Position numbers and translations under genes: made by a program | Part shown: positions 44,001-51,044 of the stretch, piece by piece | How positions within the stretch are numbered: position 1 is the first letter of the stretch | How the letters are laid out: each line of letters starts with the position of its first letter | The notes under the pieces: generated by a model | Database searches by the model: none | Told to the model about the DNA's origin: nothing | The model's input: only the letters and a program-made list of their open reading frames with translations | Assembly: GCA_947259495.1 (NCBI GenBank) | Contig: CAMYLV010000021.1 | Coordinates: 35,743 to 99,742, forward strand | DNA: 64,000 bases | Source: an uncultured Desulfobacterales bacterium | Lineage (GTDB): Bacteria; Desulfobacterota; Desulfobacteria; Desulfobacterales; JAHEIW01 | Direction: 5' to 3'

Positions 44001-44196
44001 ACAGGCGGATCATGACCATCTCTCCGGTTCGTTCCCGGATGGCCCGGCACAGAAAGCTGGAATGACCTTCGTGCAGAATATCGACAATCCGATAATCGTC
44101 GATGTATTTGCGGCCCTCACCGATTTCGTTCCCGCAGGCCGGACAGAGGGTAATTTCTTCGGCTACTGGCTGGTCACATTGGGGGCAGAGTCTCAT
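41080..44196 (-). CDS. Zinc ribbon-pseudokinase-TM-trypsin-TPR protein
   Basis: The 1038-residue protein starts with a zinc ribbon (CPQC 4-7, CPAC 18-21) and a Ser/Thr kinase-like domain (about 34-285). That domain has lost key residues: the glycine loop reads LHEGHSSF, the ATP lysine position is Arg64, the HRD loop reads PHLILND and DFG reads DYK. The structural DIWSLG (Asp219) and RPR motifs remain. A transmembrane helix (about 313-333) leads to a trypsin-like protease with an intact triad: TSRHV (His395), DDFAVV (Asp489) and GGNSGGP (Ser566). TPR-like repeats follow (about 620-1038). The topology suggests a cytoplasmic pseudokinase controlling a periplasmic HtrA-like protease. Confidence 0.88.
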   Translation of the reverse strand: MRLCPQCDQPVAEEITLCPACGNEIGEGRKYIDDYRIVDILHEGHSSFLCRAIRERTGEMVMIRLFTPQSGVDEKVAVRLTQELERLKKLPDKGFVRHYAIRQSTDGLWYRISEWIDTESWGSLLTSGRLQDHQMALDLFFQMASILTVLHQEGYFIPHLILNDIMLVRAESGKLQVKIDYKLSRFFDPKLDRPGSMLKNLLNVHPDIVNHRPLDFRSDIWSLGKIFVELLSADLETTDYLAKVDELNLPEAAKVLLKVMLADDPDMRPRSMAEVAVSLARVKERPVEVKAEPLPPPAAIARRLTIKGLQNRISILAVLIIILSMAGFLAWYQLSQRKAGFENRLEDYANQYSPSIAFILVEYWLEIENEQMYRNLAEGTAFLVDSDGYMLTSRHVVCPWLEDSNLLSTVQHFMQVDKMPELKYRIFLWFEGARAFNRVSRLIESPDLTDVYFIENAYSTESEPRLSIAGVPKPPVQTRQVITAPLRDDFAVVKIDRVPEGLEPLPLDLKLDSKSVPKLSRLITIGFPLGSRTQDEAVNASVTGGNVRRSFENVLQVDTSLYGGNSGGPMIDVRGKVIGIAAGVAMDVAQGLMMTATPRWDLGMVLPITNAAKFLEELKAGQAKWNGELDFSIEKSLEEIKKKASEGMWAEAQALADEELKANPQPEMIMAAGMMHYCTGDTQGAAKLFSKTLSMDPENPEARLMQFLIDWLAGEGARSPYREQLLALDWRSPGEFQGHLVRVLEDLIDEVSALDSWHTDAEKSWLFYAISLIRAERQDWEGAEKLLREAVLTADSDAWEFFVVRAKLEQLQKRRRNALKTKAQWKAYSRDIEAFNKSVNDKLDKDAKLKAELPQLMARFIDETVAITEKREVLTKIAEIYPDNRKVFVALAFYSAADEDWAQSLEYIRTFLNSGGRQNADRMSLGILKVGILNKQGLADEARLSLEAFAARTMDPWYLTISDYLLGNQTERSLLEKAGESPENLLTAHSAVGLWAEGAGDKQKAIKHYREALGSFLDTWLEYDFAKERLTRLKQPSG

Positions 44197-44381
44197 AATT
44201 ATTTTCGTTTAAATGCAGGAGTCAAGCTCCAGGATGGATAACCTTCGGAGCTGAATATATAATGACAAAATTTCAAACGGAAGCGTTTCGTTTCTAGGTA
44301 AAGGTTAACAGATGAAGGATTGCTAAACTTTTCAGTATATTATATTTGGTTCAGCGCTAAATGTCAAGTAAGGGAAGTGCT

Positions 44382-44575
44382 GCCTACTTTATCAAAATCA
44401 GGGAACCCGGATACGAAAAAAAACCATCAGAGAAATTGCCCGTGAGATGTTTTCCTGTGCAGACGGCTGCGCCATGAACGGCAAAAAAGACGGGCTGGTC
44501 AACATGAGGGCTTTTTGGCGGTCAATGATGATCAGCTGGCCGGCCGGGCGCGCAACCTTCCAACCGGTTTGAAAC
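44382..44575 (+). pseudogene. Remnant of a beta-eliminating lyase (tryptophanase/tyrosine phenol-lyase)
   Basis: Three short plus-strand reading segments spell consecutive pieces of this PLP enzyme: AYFIKIREPGYEK (44382-44420), then after a shift in an A8 run TIREIAREMFSCADGCAMNG and KKDGLVNM (to 44506), then after a second shift GFLAVNDDQLAGRARNLP (44509-44562). The ADGC.M.GKKD segment holds the PLP lysine motif of the family. Both ends are missing, and the right end runs into the 3' end of the HDAC-like gene. It is a truncated, twice frameshifted fragment. Confidence 0.85.
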
Positions 44576-44583
44576 TTAACTTT

Positions 44584-45486
44584 TCAGGACCTCTGGAATT
44601 CAGCGGTAATACAAACCGTTTGGAAGTGAATATCCACCGTGTCTTCGATGTTGGGAGCATAGCCGCCGGCCATGGTGATGGCCACCGGCAGCCCGGCTTT
44701 ATGGCAGTGACCCAACACCAGGCGGTCGCGTTTTGCAAGCCCGTCTTTGCTCACACCGAGTCGCCCGAAGCGATCTTCAGCATATGGGTCGGCACCGGCC
44801 AGATAGATGACCGCATCGGCCCGGGCCTGCTTCAGAGACGCCCGAATGCCGGTTTCCAGGGCATCCAGATACACCCGATCATTGGCGCCATCGTCAAGAG
44901 CGATATCCAGATCACTTTTTACTTTGCGATAGGGAAAATTGTTTTTGCCGTGTATGGAAAAGGTAAAAGCCGTTGGATCGTTCTGCAGCAGGGCCGCCGT
45001 GCCGTTGCCCTGATGTACATCACAGTCAAGGATCAGCACACGCTTGCTCTGCGTTTCGGCCTGAAGGGCTCGCACCGCAATGACGCTATCATTGAATACA
45101 CAATAACCCTGCCCCTGATCTTTGAATGCGTGATGGGTTCCGCCGCCCAGATGAACGGCAACGCCATCATCAAGGGCTGCGAAACAGGCTTCAACAGTCG
45201 CTCCGGCAGAACGCCTGGCACGCTCAACGAGTTCAGGGGACCAGGGCAGCCCGACGCGCCGGACTTCTCGGGCTGTCAATTGCCCTTGATGCAAACGGCG
45301 CAGATAGATCGGATCATGCGTTCGGGAGATCTCTGCGTTGGTTGCCGCATGGGGAATGCAAAAATCTTGTGGTGAAAATAGATGGGAATTGATGAGGCGT
45401 TTCCTGAGAAGGGCATATTTGCTTATCGGAAATGAATGATTTTCCGGCAAAGGAATGGCAAATGAATCCGTGTAGAAAATTTTCAA
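44584..45486 (-). CDS. Histone deacetylase superfamily (AcuC/HDAC-like) amidohydrolase
   Basis: The 300-residue protein shows the arginase/deacetylase fold with HLGGGTHHAFKDQG (catalytic His pair), the zinc ligands in LDCDVHQGNGT, YLAGADPYAED and the late TMAGGYAPN. Bacterial members deacetylate acetylpolyamines, acetyl-lysine or acetoin-related substrates. TTG start at 45486 with AGGT about 8 bases upstream. The selenoprotein gene ends 18 bases before it on the same strand, so they probably form an operon. Confidence 0.88.
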   Translation of the reverse strand: MKIFYTDSFAIPLPENHSFPISKYALLRKRLINSHLFSPQDFCIPHAATNAEISRTHDPIYLRRLHQGQLTAREVRRVGLPWSPELVERARRSAGATVEACFAALDDGVAVHLGGGTHHAFKDQGQGYCVFNDSVIAVRALQAETQSKRVLILDCDVHQGNGTAALLQNDPTAFTFSIHGKNNFPYRKVKSDLDIALDDGANDRVYLDALETGIRASLKQARADAVIYLAGADPYAEDRFGRLGVSKDGLAKRDRLVLGHCHKAGLPVAITMAGGYAPNIEDTVDIHFQTVCITAEFQRS

Positions 45487-45504
45487 ACGTTCGACCTGCT
45501 CCCT

Positions 45505-45828
45505 TTATTCTTGGGATTCTATGATTCCTCTGTAAGTGCCGGCTTTTTGTAAAGCAGACTTCATCTCATCTGTGGTGATGCGTTGCGGGTCATAAATCAC
45601 CGTGTTGATTTCCTTGAACCAGAGCTTGCTTTTTTGAATGCCCTTCTCCACTTTTTTAACACCGTTGAGCCCATCCAGGGCTGCTTTGCCGACATCGTAT
45701 CATGCCACGTGAAATGTTACCTGCGCCTCAGCAAGGGGTTGCTGATCAGATGCGATCGCAGTCGCTAAAAACAGAAGCAACAGGTTAGCCAGGAACAATA
45801 GCAATTTGAAGCAATTTATGTTTTTCAT
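45505..45828 (-). CDS. Heavy-metal-associated domain selenoprotein (in-frame UGA as Sec)
   Basis: From ATG 45828 the frame encodes a signal peptide (1-26, ending ATAIA|SD) and a small HMA-like domain. The frame crosses one TGA (45702-45700, codon 43) and then continues uninterrupted to TAA at 45505, 107 residues in all. The context is VTFHVA-U-YDVGKAALDGL, followed by INTVIYDPQRITTDEMKSAL, the beta-alpha-beta pattern of MerP-like metal-binding domains. The TGA stands where a metal-binding Cys is expected. The A-U-YDVGKAAL pattern matches my memory of the heavy-metal-associated (seleno)protein family of anaerobic Desulfobacterota. A SECIS-like hairpin follows. Co-directional with the HDAC-like gene. 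Confidence 0.85.
45668..45682 (-). promoter_or_regulatory. Candidate bacterial SECIS hairpin
   Basis: Reading the minus strand, 17 bases after the UGA comes AGCCC-TGGAT-GGGCT, a perfect 5-bp stem with a 5-base loop containing GG. Distance and loop guanines fit the known bacterial SECIS layout recognised by SelB. Confidence 0.6.
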
Positions 45829-45864
45829 AATCGTCTTTCTTTAGATGCATTTTAAGGACCGACT

Positions 45865-47106
45865 CTAAATGTTACACTGGAACTGTGCAATCGGTTCTTT
45901 TTTAAATTCTGCGAACTCCATTATGGAATCCAGCTCAACATTAGCCTCCCCCCTGGCCAGCCCGGCAGTAATTAAAAAGTCAAAGCAGCGCACGGCGGGG
46001 TTGGCTTCCCTGGCCGCATTCTCAATGTTAGTCAACCCGTTTTCCCGAAAATCCCGCGTAAAGTCCATTAGAATTTCTTCAGCTTCGTCCCAATCCGAAA
46101 ACGGCAAAACGGTACTGAATTGATTGATGCGACGTCGGGCAGAAAATCCGCCCACCAAACCGAAGTGCTTATTGATGTAATCGCCCATTGTTCGTATGCC
46201 GACCTGGGCAGCGGTATGCCCCAGGTTATCAATAATGCGATCCAGATCTTCCAGGGTAAAAAGGATGACTATGAAATGTCTATGCCCGTTATTCCGGGCC
46301 AGATCAGCCTGATAGCGCACCTTAAACTGGCGCCTGGAGTGCAGGCCGGTTAATTCATCCTGCAAACTTTCAATGCTGGTGATGATTTCATCGTAGAATG
46401 GATGCTCGAATTCTTCAAAGGCTTCGGGGGTACCCTGAAAAACAATTTTTTTTGCATAAAGGGCCAGTATGTGGTCGGAAATGAAAAATACATCCGGAAT
46501 ATCATGACTGATTAATACAGCCGTAAAGCCGTATTTCCTTTTGTATTCGGCGATCATTCCCAGGATGGCATTTCTGCGAATGGGATCCTGGCCGGTGGTC
46601 AATTCGTCAAACAAAACAATTTTCGGATCGGTAACCAATGCCCGGGCCAGCGCGGTTCGCTTTTGCATCCCGCCCGAAAGCTCGGATGGGTATTTATGGG
46701 CCACATCGGTCAGTTCGGTTTGCTCAATGCGGGCCATTACCTTTGTATGAATTTGTTTTTTGGTGAGTCGGTTGAATTTGATCAGAGGCATGGCCACATT
46801 TTCATAAACTGTTTTGGAGTCAAAAAGCGCGTTGTTCTGGAACATGTAGCTGACCTGCGATAAGTACGCATTCCATTCTTTGCGTGTCATTTTTTCGATC
46901 GGTTGACCCTGAAACAGGACACTGCCTTCTTCCGGCTTCAACAGACCGATAATGTGCTTGAGCAGGACACTTTTGCCCTCGCCGCTTTTGCCGATGATGG
47001 TGGTAACATCACCTTCAGATATTTGCAGGTTAACCCGATCCAGAATGGTGCGCTGACCAAATCGTTTGGTAACATTTTTAAACTCTATGATCGGTGGGTT
47101 TGCCAT
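45865..47106 (-). CDS. MlaF-like ABC ATPase with degenerate GGDEF tail
   Basis: The N-terminal ABC ATPase (about 1-245) has Walker A IIGKSGEGKSVLL, signature LSGGMQKR and Walker B IVLFDELTTGQDP. It is closest to MlaF/Ttg2A retrograde phospholipid transport ATPases. From about residue 249 a second domain begins DELTGLHSRRQF, the classic opening of GGDEF domains, but the active-site position reads RRRINQFSTVLP, so cyclase activity is not expected. No MlaE permease or MCE gene is adjacent. The start may be ATG 47106 (chosen, matches family start) or the in-frame start at 47157. Confidence 0.85.
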   Translation of the reverse strand: MANPPIIEFKNVTKRFGQRTILDRVNLQISEGDVTTIIGKSGEGKSVLLKHIIGLLKPEEGSVLFQGQPIEKMTRKEWNAYLSQVSYMFQNNALFDSKTVYENVAMPLIKFNRLTKKQIHTKVMARIEQTELTDVAHKYPSELSGGMQKRTALARALVTDPKIVLFDELTTGQDPIRRNAILGMIAEYKRKYGFTAVLISHDIPDVFFISDHILALYAKKIVFQGTPEAFEEFEHPFYDEIITSIESLQDELTGLHSRRQFKVRYQADLARNNGHRHFIVILFTLEDLDRIIDNLGHTAAQVGIRTMGDYINKHFGLVGGFSARRRINQFSTVLPFSDWDEAEEILMDFTRDFRENGLTNIENAAREANPAVRCFDFLITAGLARGEANVELDSIMEFAEFKKEPIAQFQCNI

Positions 47107-47378
47107 AATACAAACAATGCACCTAAGCCGAAGACATTGTGTTTCGTAAAACACCATTTGCCTTAGTTTTCAGCATTTGAAAAGCGATGCCTTGATCTGA
47201 ATCTTAAAAACAGGCCGGACGGCCTGGAAATGTTTGCTTAAGAATGCCTTCAGTCTAACCCTAATCACAAAATGAGATCATGCAAGGCAGGCGGCGATAA
47301 GAAAACCGCTAACAGAGCGTGTTGGCAATAAAAAGCATGTTGTTGTATAGATGGGGATGGATTTGATTGAAACTTTTC

Positions 47379-48059
47379 TTACTCAGATAACCAGCTCCTA
47401 ACGGCCTGCACGATCTGCGTATAGGTATCTTCCTGAGAAACCGGATTGGATTTGGGCACCCGAAAGGAATGATCGCCACCTTCGATCACTTCCAGTCTCC
47501 AGGGTGCTGTCAGGCGCTCCAAAACCGTGTTTAAGCGCTCCAGATCACACAGGGCATCACGTGTGCCGGCTAAAAAATGCATGGGTATCGGTATCCGGTA
47601 CAGATGAGCATCACGTAACTGATCTTTTTTTCCCGGGGCATGCAGCGGATATCCTAGAAAAACCAGCTTGCTTACCGGAAGAAGCCCCTCGGCCACCATT
47701 TGAGAGGCAACACGCCCGCCCATGGACTTACCGCAGGCTACGATGGTTTGCGGGCCGAATTTCGGGTGGGTGCTCAAAAAACGATAAACGCTTTGCCAGG
47801 TTTGAACTAGTTTGGATTGGGAATCGGGTGACTTTTTCCCTTTTTCCTTGTAAAGGAAATTAAAACGCAGCGTCAGGTATCCCGACTGCACGAGTCCCCG
47901 GGATACGAATTGGATCAACGGATTGTTCATATCGTTGGCGGCTCCGTGGGCAAAAATCACACCTAAAATTTGTTCGGGTTCAAAGTTCTTCGGAACCGAA
48001 AGTATACCGGAAACGCTTTCAGCATCTCCCAGCGGAATCGAAACGTTGCGGGCGATCAT
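47379..48059 (-). CDS. Alpha/beta family hydrolase (TEX30/KANL3-like)
   Basis: The 226-residue hydrolase has IFAHGAANDMNNP near the start, the nucleophile elbow ACGKSMGGR and a C-terminal GGDHSFRVPK histidine. This matches the TEX30/KANL3 alpha/beta family, a dienelactone hydrolase relative with unknown substrates. ATG 48059 has AAAGGAG upstream. It stands as a single gene. Confidence 0.85.
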   Translation of the reverse strand: MIARNVSIPLGDAESVSGILSVPKNFEPEQILGVIFAHGAANDMNNPLIQFVSRGLVQSGYLTLRFNFLYKEKGKKSPDSQSKLVQTWQSVYRFLSTHPKFGPQTIVACGKSMGGRVASQMVAEGLLPVSKLVFLGYPLHAPGKKDQLRDAHLYRIPIPMHFLAGTRDALCDLERLNTVLERLTAPWRLEVIEGGDHSFRVPKSNPVSQEDTYTQIVQAVRSWLSE

Positions 48060-48234
48060 GTTTAACTCCTTTGGTGTTCAATAATCCGCACAAGCCCTTC
48101 CGCCTCGCCTGAGCGGCCCAAGCCGGCAAGGCGGGCGGGTCACGATGGCGGGCAGGGGTTTTAGCTCAGGCGTGCTTAAAATACGCCGAGGGCTGAAACC
48201 TGTGGAGAAAGCAACTCATCAGAAAAATGACCAT

Positions 48235-49095
48235 TTAGTGGTAGCAATTAGCGGATTCCCAGCCCAGTATGGCCAGCTTGCGAGCCTTGCCGCCCCCGTA
48301 GTTTCCAAATTCGGCCGTTTTACGAATGACCCGATGACAGGGAATCACAAACGAAACCGGATTACTTCCGACCGCATTGCCGACCGCACGAGAGGCTTTG
48401 GGCATCCCGATATGCGTCGCAACGTCCTCATAGGAAACCACAAGCCCCGTGGGTATTTTGATGAGCGCCTCCCAGACTTTGATTTGAAAATTGGTGCCGT
48501 TTAAAACCAGATGAAGGGGAATTGAATTTTGCCCGACCAGTGGATTGAAAATCCGATTAACAATCGATCGGATTGCATCCGGATTGTCAATTAAGGTTGC
48601 ATTTTCCCACCTGAGTTTCAGACTCGCCAGGGCCTGCCGCCGGTCATCGTTTTGAACAAAGTTTAAGCCGCAGATACCTCTGTCGGTTGTTGCCAGCATA
48701 CATTCGCCGAACGGGGTGGCATGATATCCGTAGGCGATTTCAAGGCCTTCGCCTTTGTCCTTGTATTCCCCCGGGGTTACGGCTTCACAGGTGACAAACA
48801 AATCGTGCAGGCGACCGGGGCTGGTCAGGCCCGCTTCGTAGGTAACGTCTAATAGGTTAATTGACTTTTCCAGCAGCGTCTTGGCGTGCTCTTTGGTTAA
48901 AAATTGCAGGAACCGTTTGGGACTGATGCCCACCCAGCGGCTGAAGAGTCGCTGAAAATGGTATTCGCTCATGTGAATCTTAGCGGCAATTTCCCTTAAA
49001 CCCGGTTGGGTATGAAAGTTATCGGTCAAAAACTCGATCGCTTTCTCAATGCGCTGATAATCAACCGCTGCCTGGGAAAAATCTTCAGCTTTCAT
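48235..49095 (-). CDS. Ada-like AraC/methylated-DNA-protein cysteine methyltransferase
   Basis: The 286-residue protein has an AraC-type HTH domain (about 10-105; ISPKRFLQFLTKEHAKTLL, SPGRLHDLF), then an MGMT domain (about 115-280) with IKVWEALIKIPTGLVVSYED and the acceptor cysteine in FVIPCHRVI. It lacks the N-terminal Cys4 zinc domain of E. coli Ada. It should repair O6-alkylguanine and perhaps regulate genes. ATG 49095 has AAGGGGG upstream. Confidence 0.92.
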   Translation of the reverse strand: MKAEDFSQAAVDYQRIEKAIEFLTDNFHTQPGLREIAAKIHMSEYHFQRLFSRWVGISPKRFLQFLTKEHAKTLLEKSINLLDVTYEAGLTSPGRLHDLFVTCEAVTPGEYKDKGEGLEIAYGYHATPFGECMLATTDRGICGLNFVQNDDRRQALASLKLRWENATLIDNPDAIRSIVNRIFNPLVGQNSIPLHLVLNGTNFQIKVWEALIKIPTGLVVSYEDVATHIGMPKASRAVGNAVGSNPVSFVIPCHRVIRKTAEFGNYGGGKARKLAILGWESANCYH

Positions 49096-49619
49096 TTAAA
49101 TTGCCCCCTTTCTCAAAATTAATCTAACCCCTATAATGGCTCAAATCAGGTTTAAAATAGGTCGAACCCGACGGTTTCGCCACCCGATTCTTGCTATTTT
49201 TCACTTTTAATTCTGATCACAGCTTTTATCTCCTCATTCGGTTGGCTTGTTACGCCAGCTGCGCCCCCTATAATCGCTAAGATATCAAAATTTAAATCTT
49301 TTTTTAGCGCAACGGGCCAGATGCAGATCATTTACTTATGGCATGAGTTACCTAATTTTTATTCATTCTTTTCACATTGCTTTTTAAATTGCAAGGCTTA
49401 TAATATTTCCTAAGTTGCTGTTATTTATTTAAATATGGTATATTCACTTTTTTGCACGCTTTTTGCATAAATCGCTTAATAATGCCATTTGTGGAGCGCT
49501 GAAACCGATCCGACAACCATGGTGGTTTATAGGCAAGTTCAATCACCCAATAAATTTCCGGATTTCTTATTGACCGCCATAAAATTTTAAGGACTTTGAG
49601 AAAGTAAGGTGAGCAAAAT
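49096..49619. other. AT-rich intergenic gap, no gene seen
   Basis: The 524-base gap separates the divergent Ada-like and PilZ genes. It is AT-rich with no credible open frame. I could not single out a promoter with good spacing. Confidence 0.5.
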
Positions 49620-50213
49620 ATGATCTCAACACTTCAACGGTCATTTAAACTAGGAAAAGAATTCGCTGCCAACCCCGCTTCCGATCTAAAGATGAATGAT
49701 TATGAAATCATCGCTCGCTTGTACTATTTAATCAGCAACCTGTCTGAAGAACAGCAAAAAAATCTTTTCGAACAGTTACTCAACGGGAGCATGACCAACT
49801 TTTTGTTGAAAGCGGCAATCGATATGTCAACCGAACAGCAGTTTACATTTATGAAACATCTGGAAGAAATGCAGCCCAAAACTGAGCAACCGGACCGAAG
49901 AACATACGCCAGAAAGGATTGCCTGATAAACGTCAATTTTAAAATTCGGGGACAAAAATTCCGCAGCTATATTTTGGACATCAGCAAATCCGGTGCCTTT
50001 ATCGAAACCAGCGCGACGTTAACCAACGGGTTGAAAATGCTGCTTGGGTTCTCATCTCCCGAAGACCGCCAGCCGTTAGACTTAATCGCTGAAATCGTTT
50101 GGGCCGATTCCCGGGGAGTCGGAGTGAAGTTTCTCCATCTTACCGAAGATCAGAGCCGGATTTTAAAATCCTTTACCGAAAAAACCGACGAAGTTCTAAA
50201 AATCGCCAGCTAG
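49620..50213 (+). CDS. PilZ domain protein
   Basis: The 197-residue protein has an N-terminal helical region (1-90) of unknown kind and a PilZ domain (about 95-190). The c-di-GMP-binding pattern is seen as RRTYARKD and DISKSGAFIE. It should be a c-di-GMP effector. ATG 49620 has AAGGTGAG upstream. Confidence 0.88.
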   Translation: MISTLQRSFKLGKEFAANPASDLKMNDYEIIARLYYLISNLSEEQQKNLFEQLLNGSMTNFLLKAAIDMSTEQQFTFMKHLEEMQPKTEQPDRRTYARKDCLINVNFKIRGQKFRSYILDISKSGAFIETSATLTNGLKMLLGFSSPEDRQPLDLIAEIVWADSRGVGVKFLHLTEDQSRILKSFTEKTDEVLKIAS

Positions 50214-50220
50214 CCAGCAG

Positions 50221-50311
50221 CTCGTCAATTCGTCAAATAGTTGACTGGTGAAATGAGTTATAATGGATTGACGCCTCTGAAGAATTGACGATTCGAGCCG
50301 TCAACTATTTA
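50221..50311. repeat. Inverted phrase repeat (GTCAATTCGTCAA type)
   Basis: CTCGTCAATTCGTCAAATAG (50221-50240) and AGAATTGACGATTCGAGCC plus GTCAACTATTT (50281-50310) are made of the same word in opposite strands. They lie between the convergent pilZ-domain and recX stops; the right arm covers the recX stop codon. Confidence 0.6.
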
Positions 50312-50805
50312 ACGAAATCCCGCATAAGGTCTAAAATTACCGCCGGGCCGAATCCGCGTGAGTATAGGAAGCGATATATTTTTCCACTTCTTTTTTGGGG
50401 ATATGTTTCGCGCGCAAAGGTCTTCAGTTTCTTTTCCAACAGTCGGCCGGCATGCTCATATTCATCCGCTCCGGGGTATTCCTCCAATAAGATCTTTTCG
50501 ATTGCGGCACCACTCAGGCGTTTCTTTTTTAAAGCCCGCCGAATATAGCGCCTACCGAAGCACTTGCGTTTGAGCTGTAAAATATATGCCCGGGCGGTTC
50601 TTAGGTCATCGATGTAACCGAAACGTTCACACTTGACCATCACCGTGTCGATGACTTTGCTCGCAAAACCCCGTTGCTGTAGTTTCTGTTTTAATTCATA
50701 TTTTGAATGGTCGCGATTCGCGAGAATTCGAACCGCCGTAATCATGGCTTGTTGGTAGGATGTTTTGGCAGGCGGCGAAAAATTTTGTCTTCTGTCTTCT
50801 GTCAT
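50305..50805 (-). CDS. recX: Regulatory protein RecX
   Basis: The 166-residue protein has the RecX three-helix repeats: AVRILANRDHSKYELKQKL, then GYIDDLRTARAYI, GRRYIRRALKKKRLSGAAIE and a final RGFGPAVILDLMRD. RecX modulates RecA filaments. recA is not in the window. The first residues (MTEDRRQ) are encoded by a CAGAAGACAG phrase repeat, so the native start may be ATG 50745, although GAGGT supports 50805. Confidence 0.88.
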   Translation of the reverse strand: MTEDRRQNFSPPAKTSYQQAMITAVRILANRDHSKYELKQKLQQRGFASKVIDTVMVKCERFGYIDDLRTARAYILQLKRKCFGRRYIRRALKKKRLSGAAIEKILLEEYPGADEYEHAGRLLEKKLKTFARETYPQKRSGKIYRFLYSRGFGPAVILDLMRDFVK

Positions 50806-50818
50806 TTGACCTCTGTTA

Positions 50819-51044
50819 TATAATGGTTGTTAAAAAACATTCCTGTATTTGATTGTTTTTTTTACAACCACTTATGCCGCAATTCCATAATTGGGTGTTT
50901 TTAACCGGGTGCTTTGCACCCGGTTACACCCGCACCGATTAAGGCACTAACGTACCTTTGGTTTTTCCGCTGATGGCGGAAAAATCCAAGCCACCCGCTC
51001 TGCGGGTGGTCGGCGACTCGAAACATTATTGTGAAAAGCGGCGA
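50819..51044 (+). repeat. Hairpin element, long form (copy 7)
   Basis: The 226-base copy has left arms ATGGTTGTT and ACAACCAC with A6/T8, then the three-hairpin module (CCGGGTGC/GCACCCGG, TTTTTCCGC/GCGGAAAAA, CCACCCGC/GCGGGTGG) and the right end GTGAAAAGCGGCGA. It starts 14 bases upstream of the recX start and overlaps the last codons of the TraB-like gene. Confidence 0.9.

Noticed and set aside
44515..45375. A 286-codon plus-strand open frame opposite the HDAC-like gene
   Set aside because: Its first codons belong to the lyase remnant and the rest is antisense to a gene with clear catalytic motifs; no protein pattern of its own.
45700..45702. TGA at codon 43 as a nonsense mutation making a pseudogene
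   Set aside because: Sequence after the TGA stays in frame and domain-like to a proper stop, the UGA is at a Cys-type position, and a SECIS-like hairpin follows. Selenocysteine is the better reading, though not proven.
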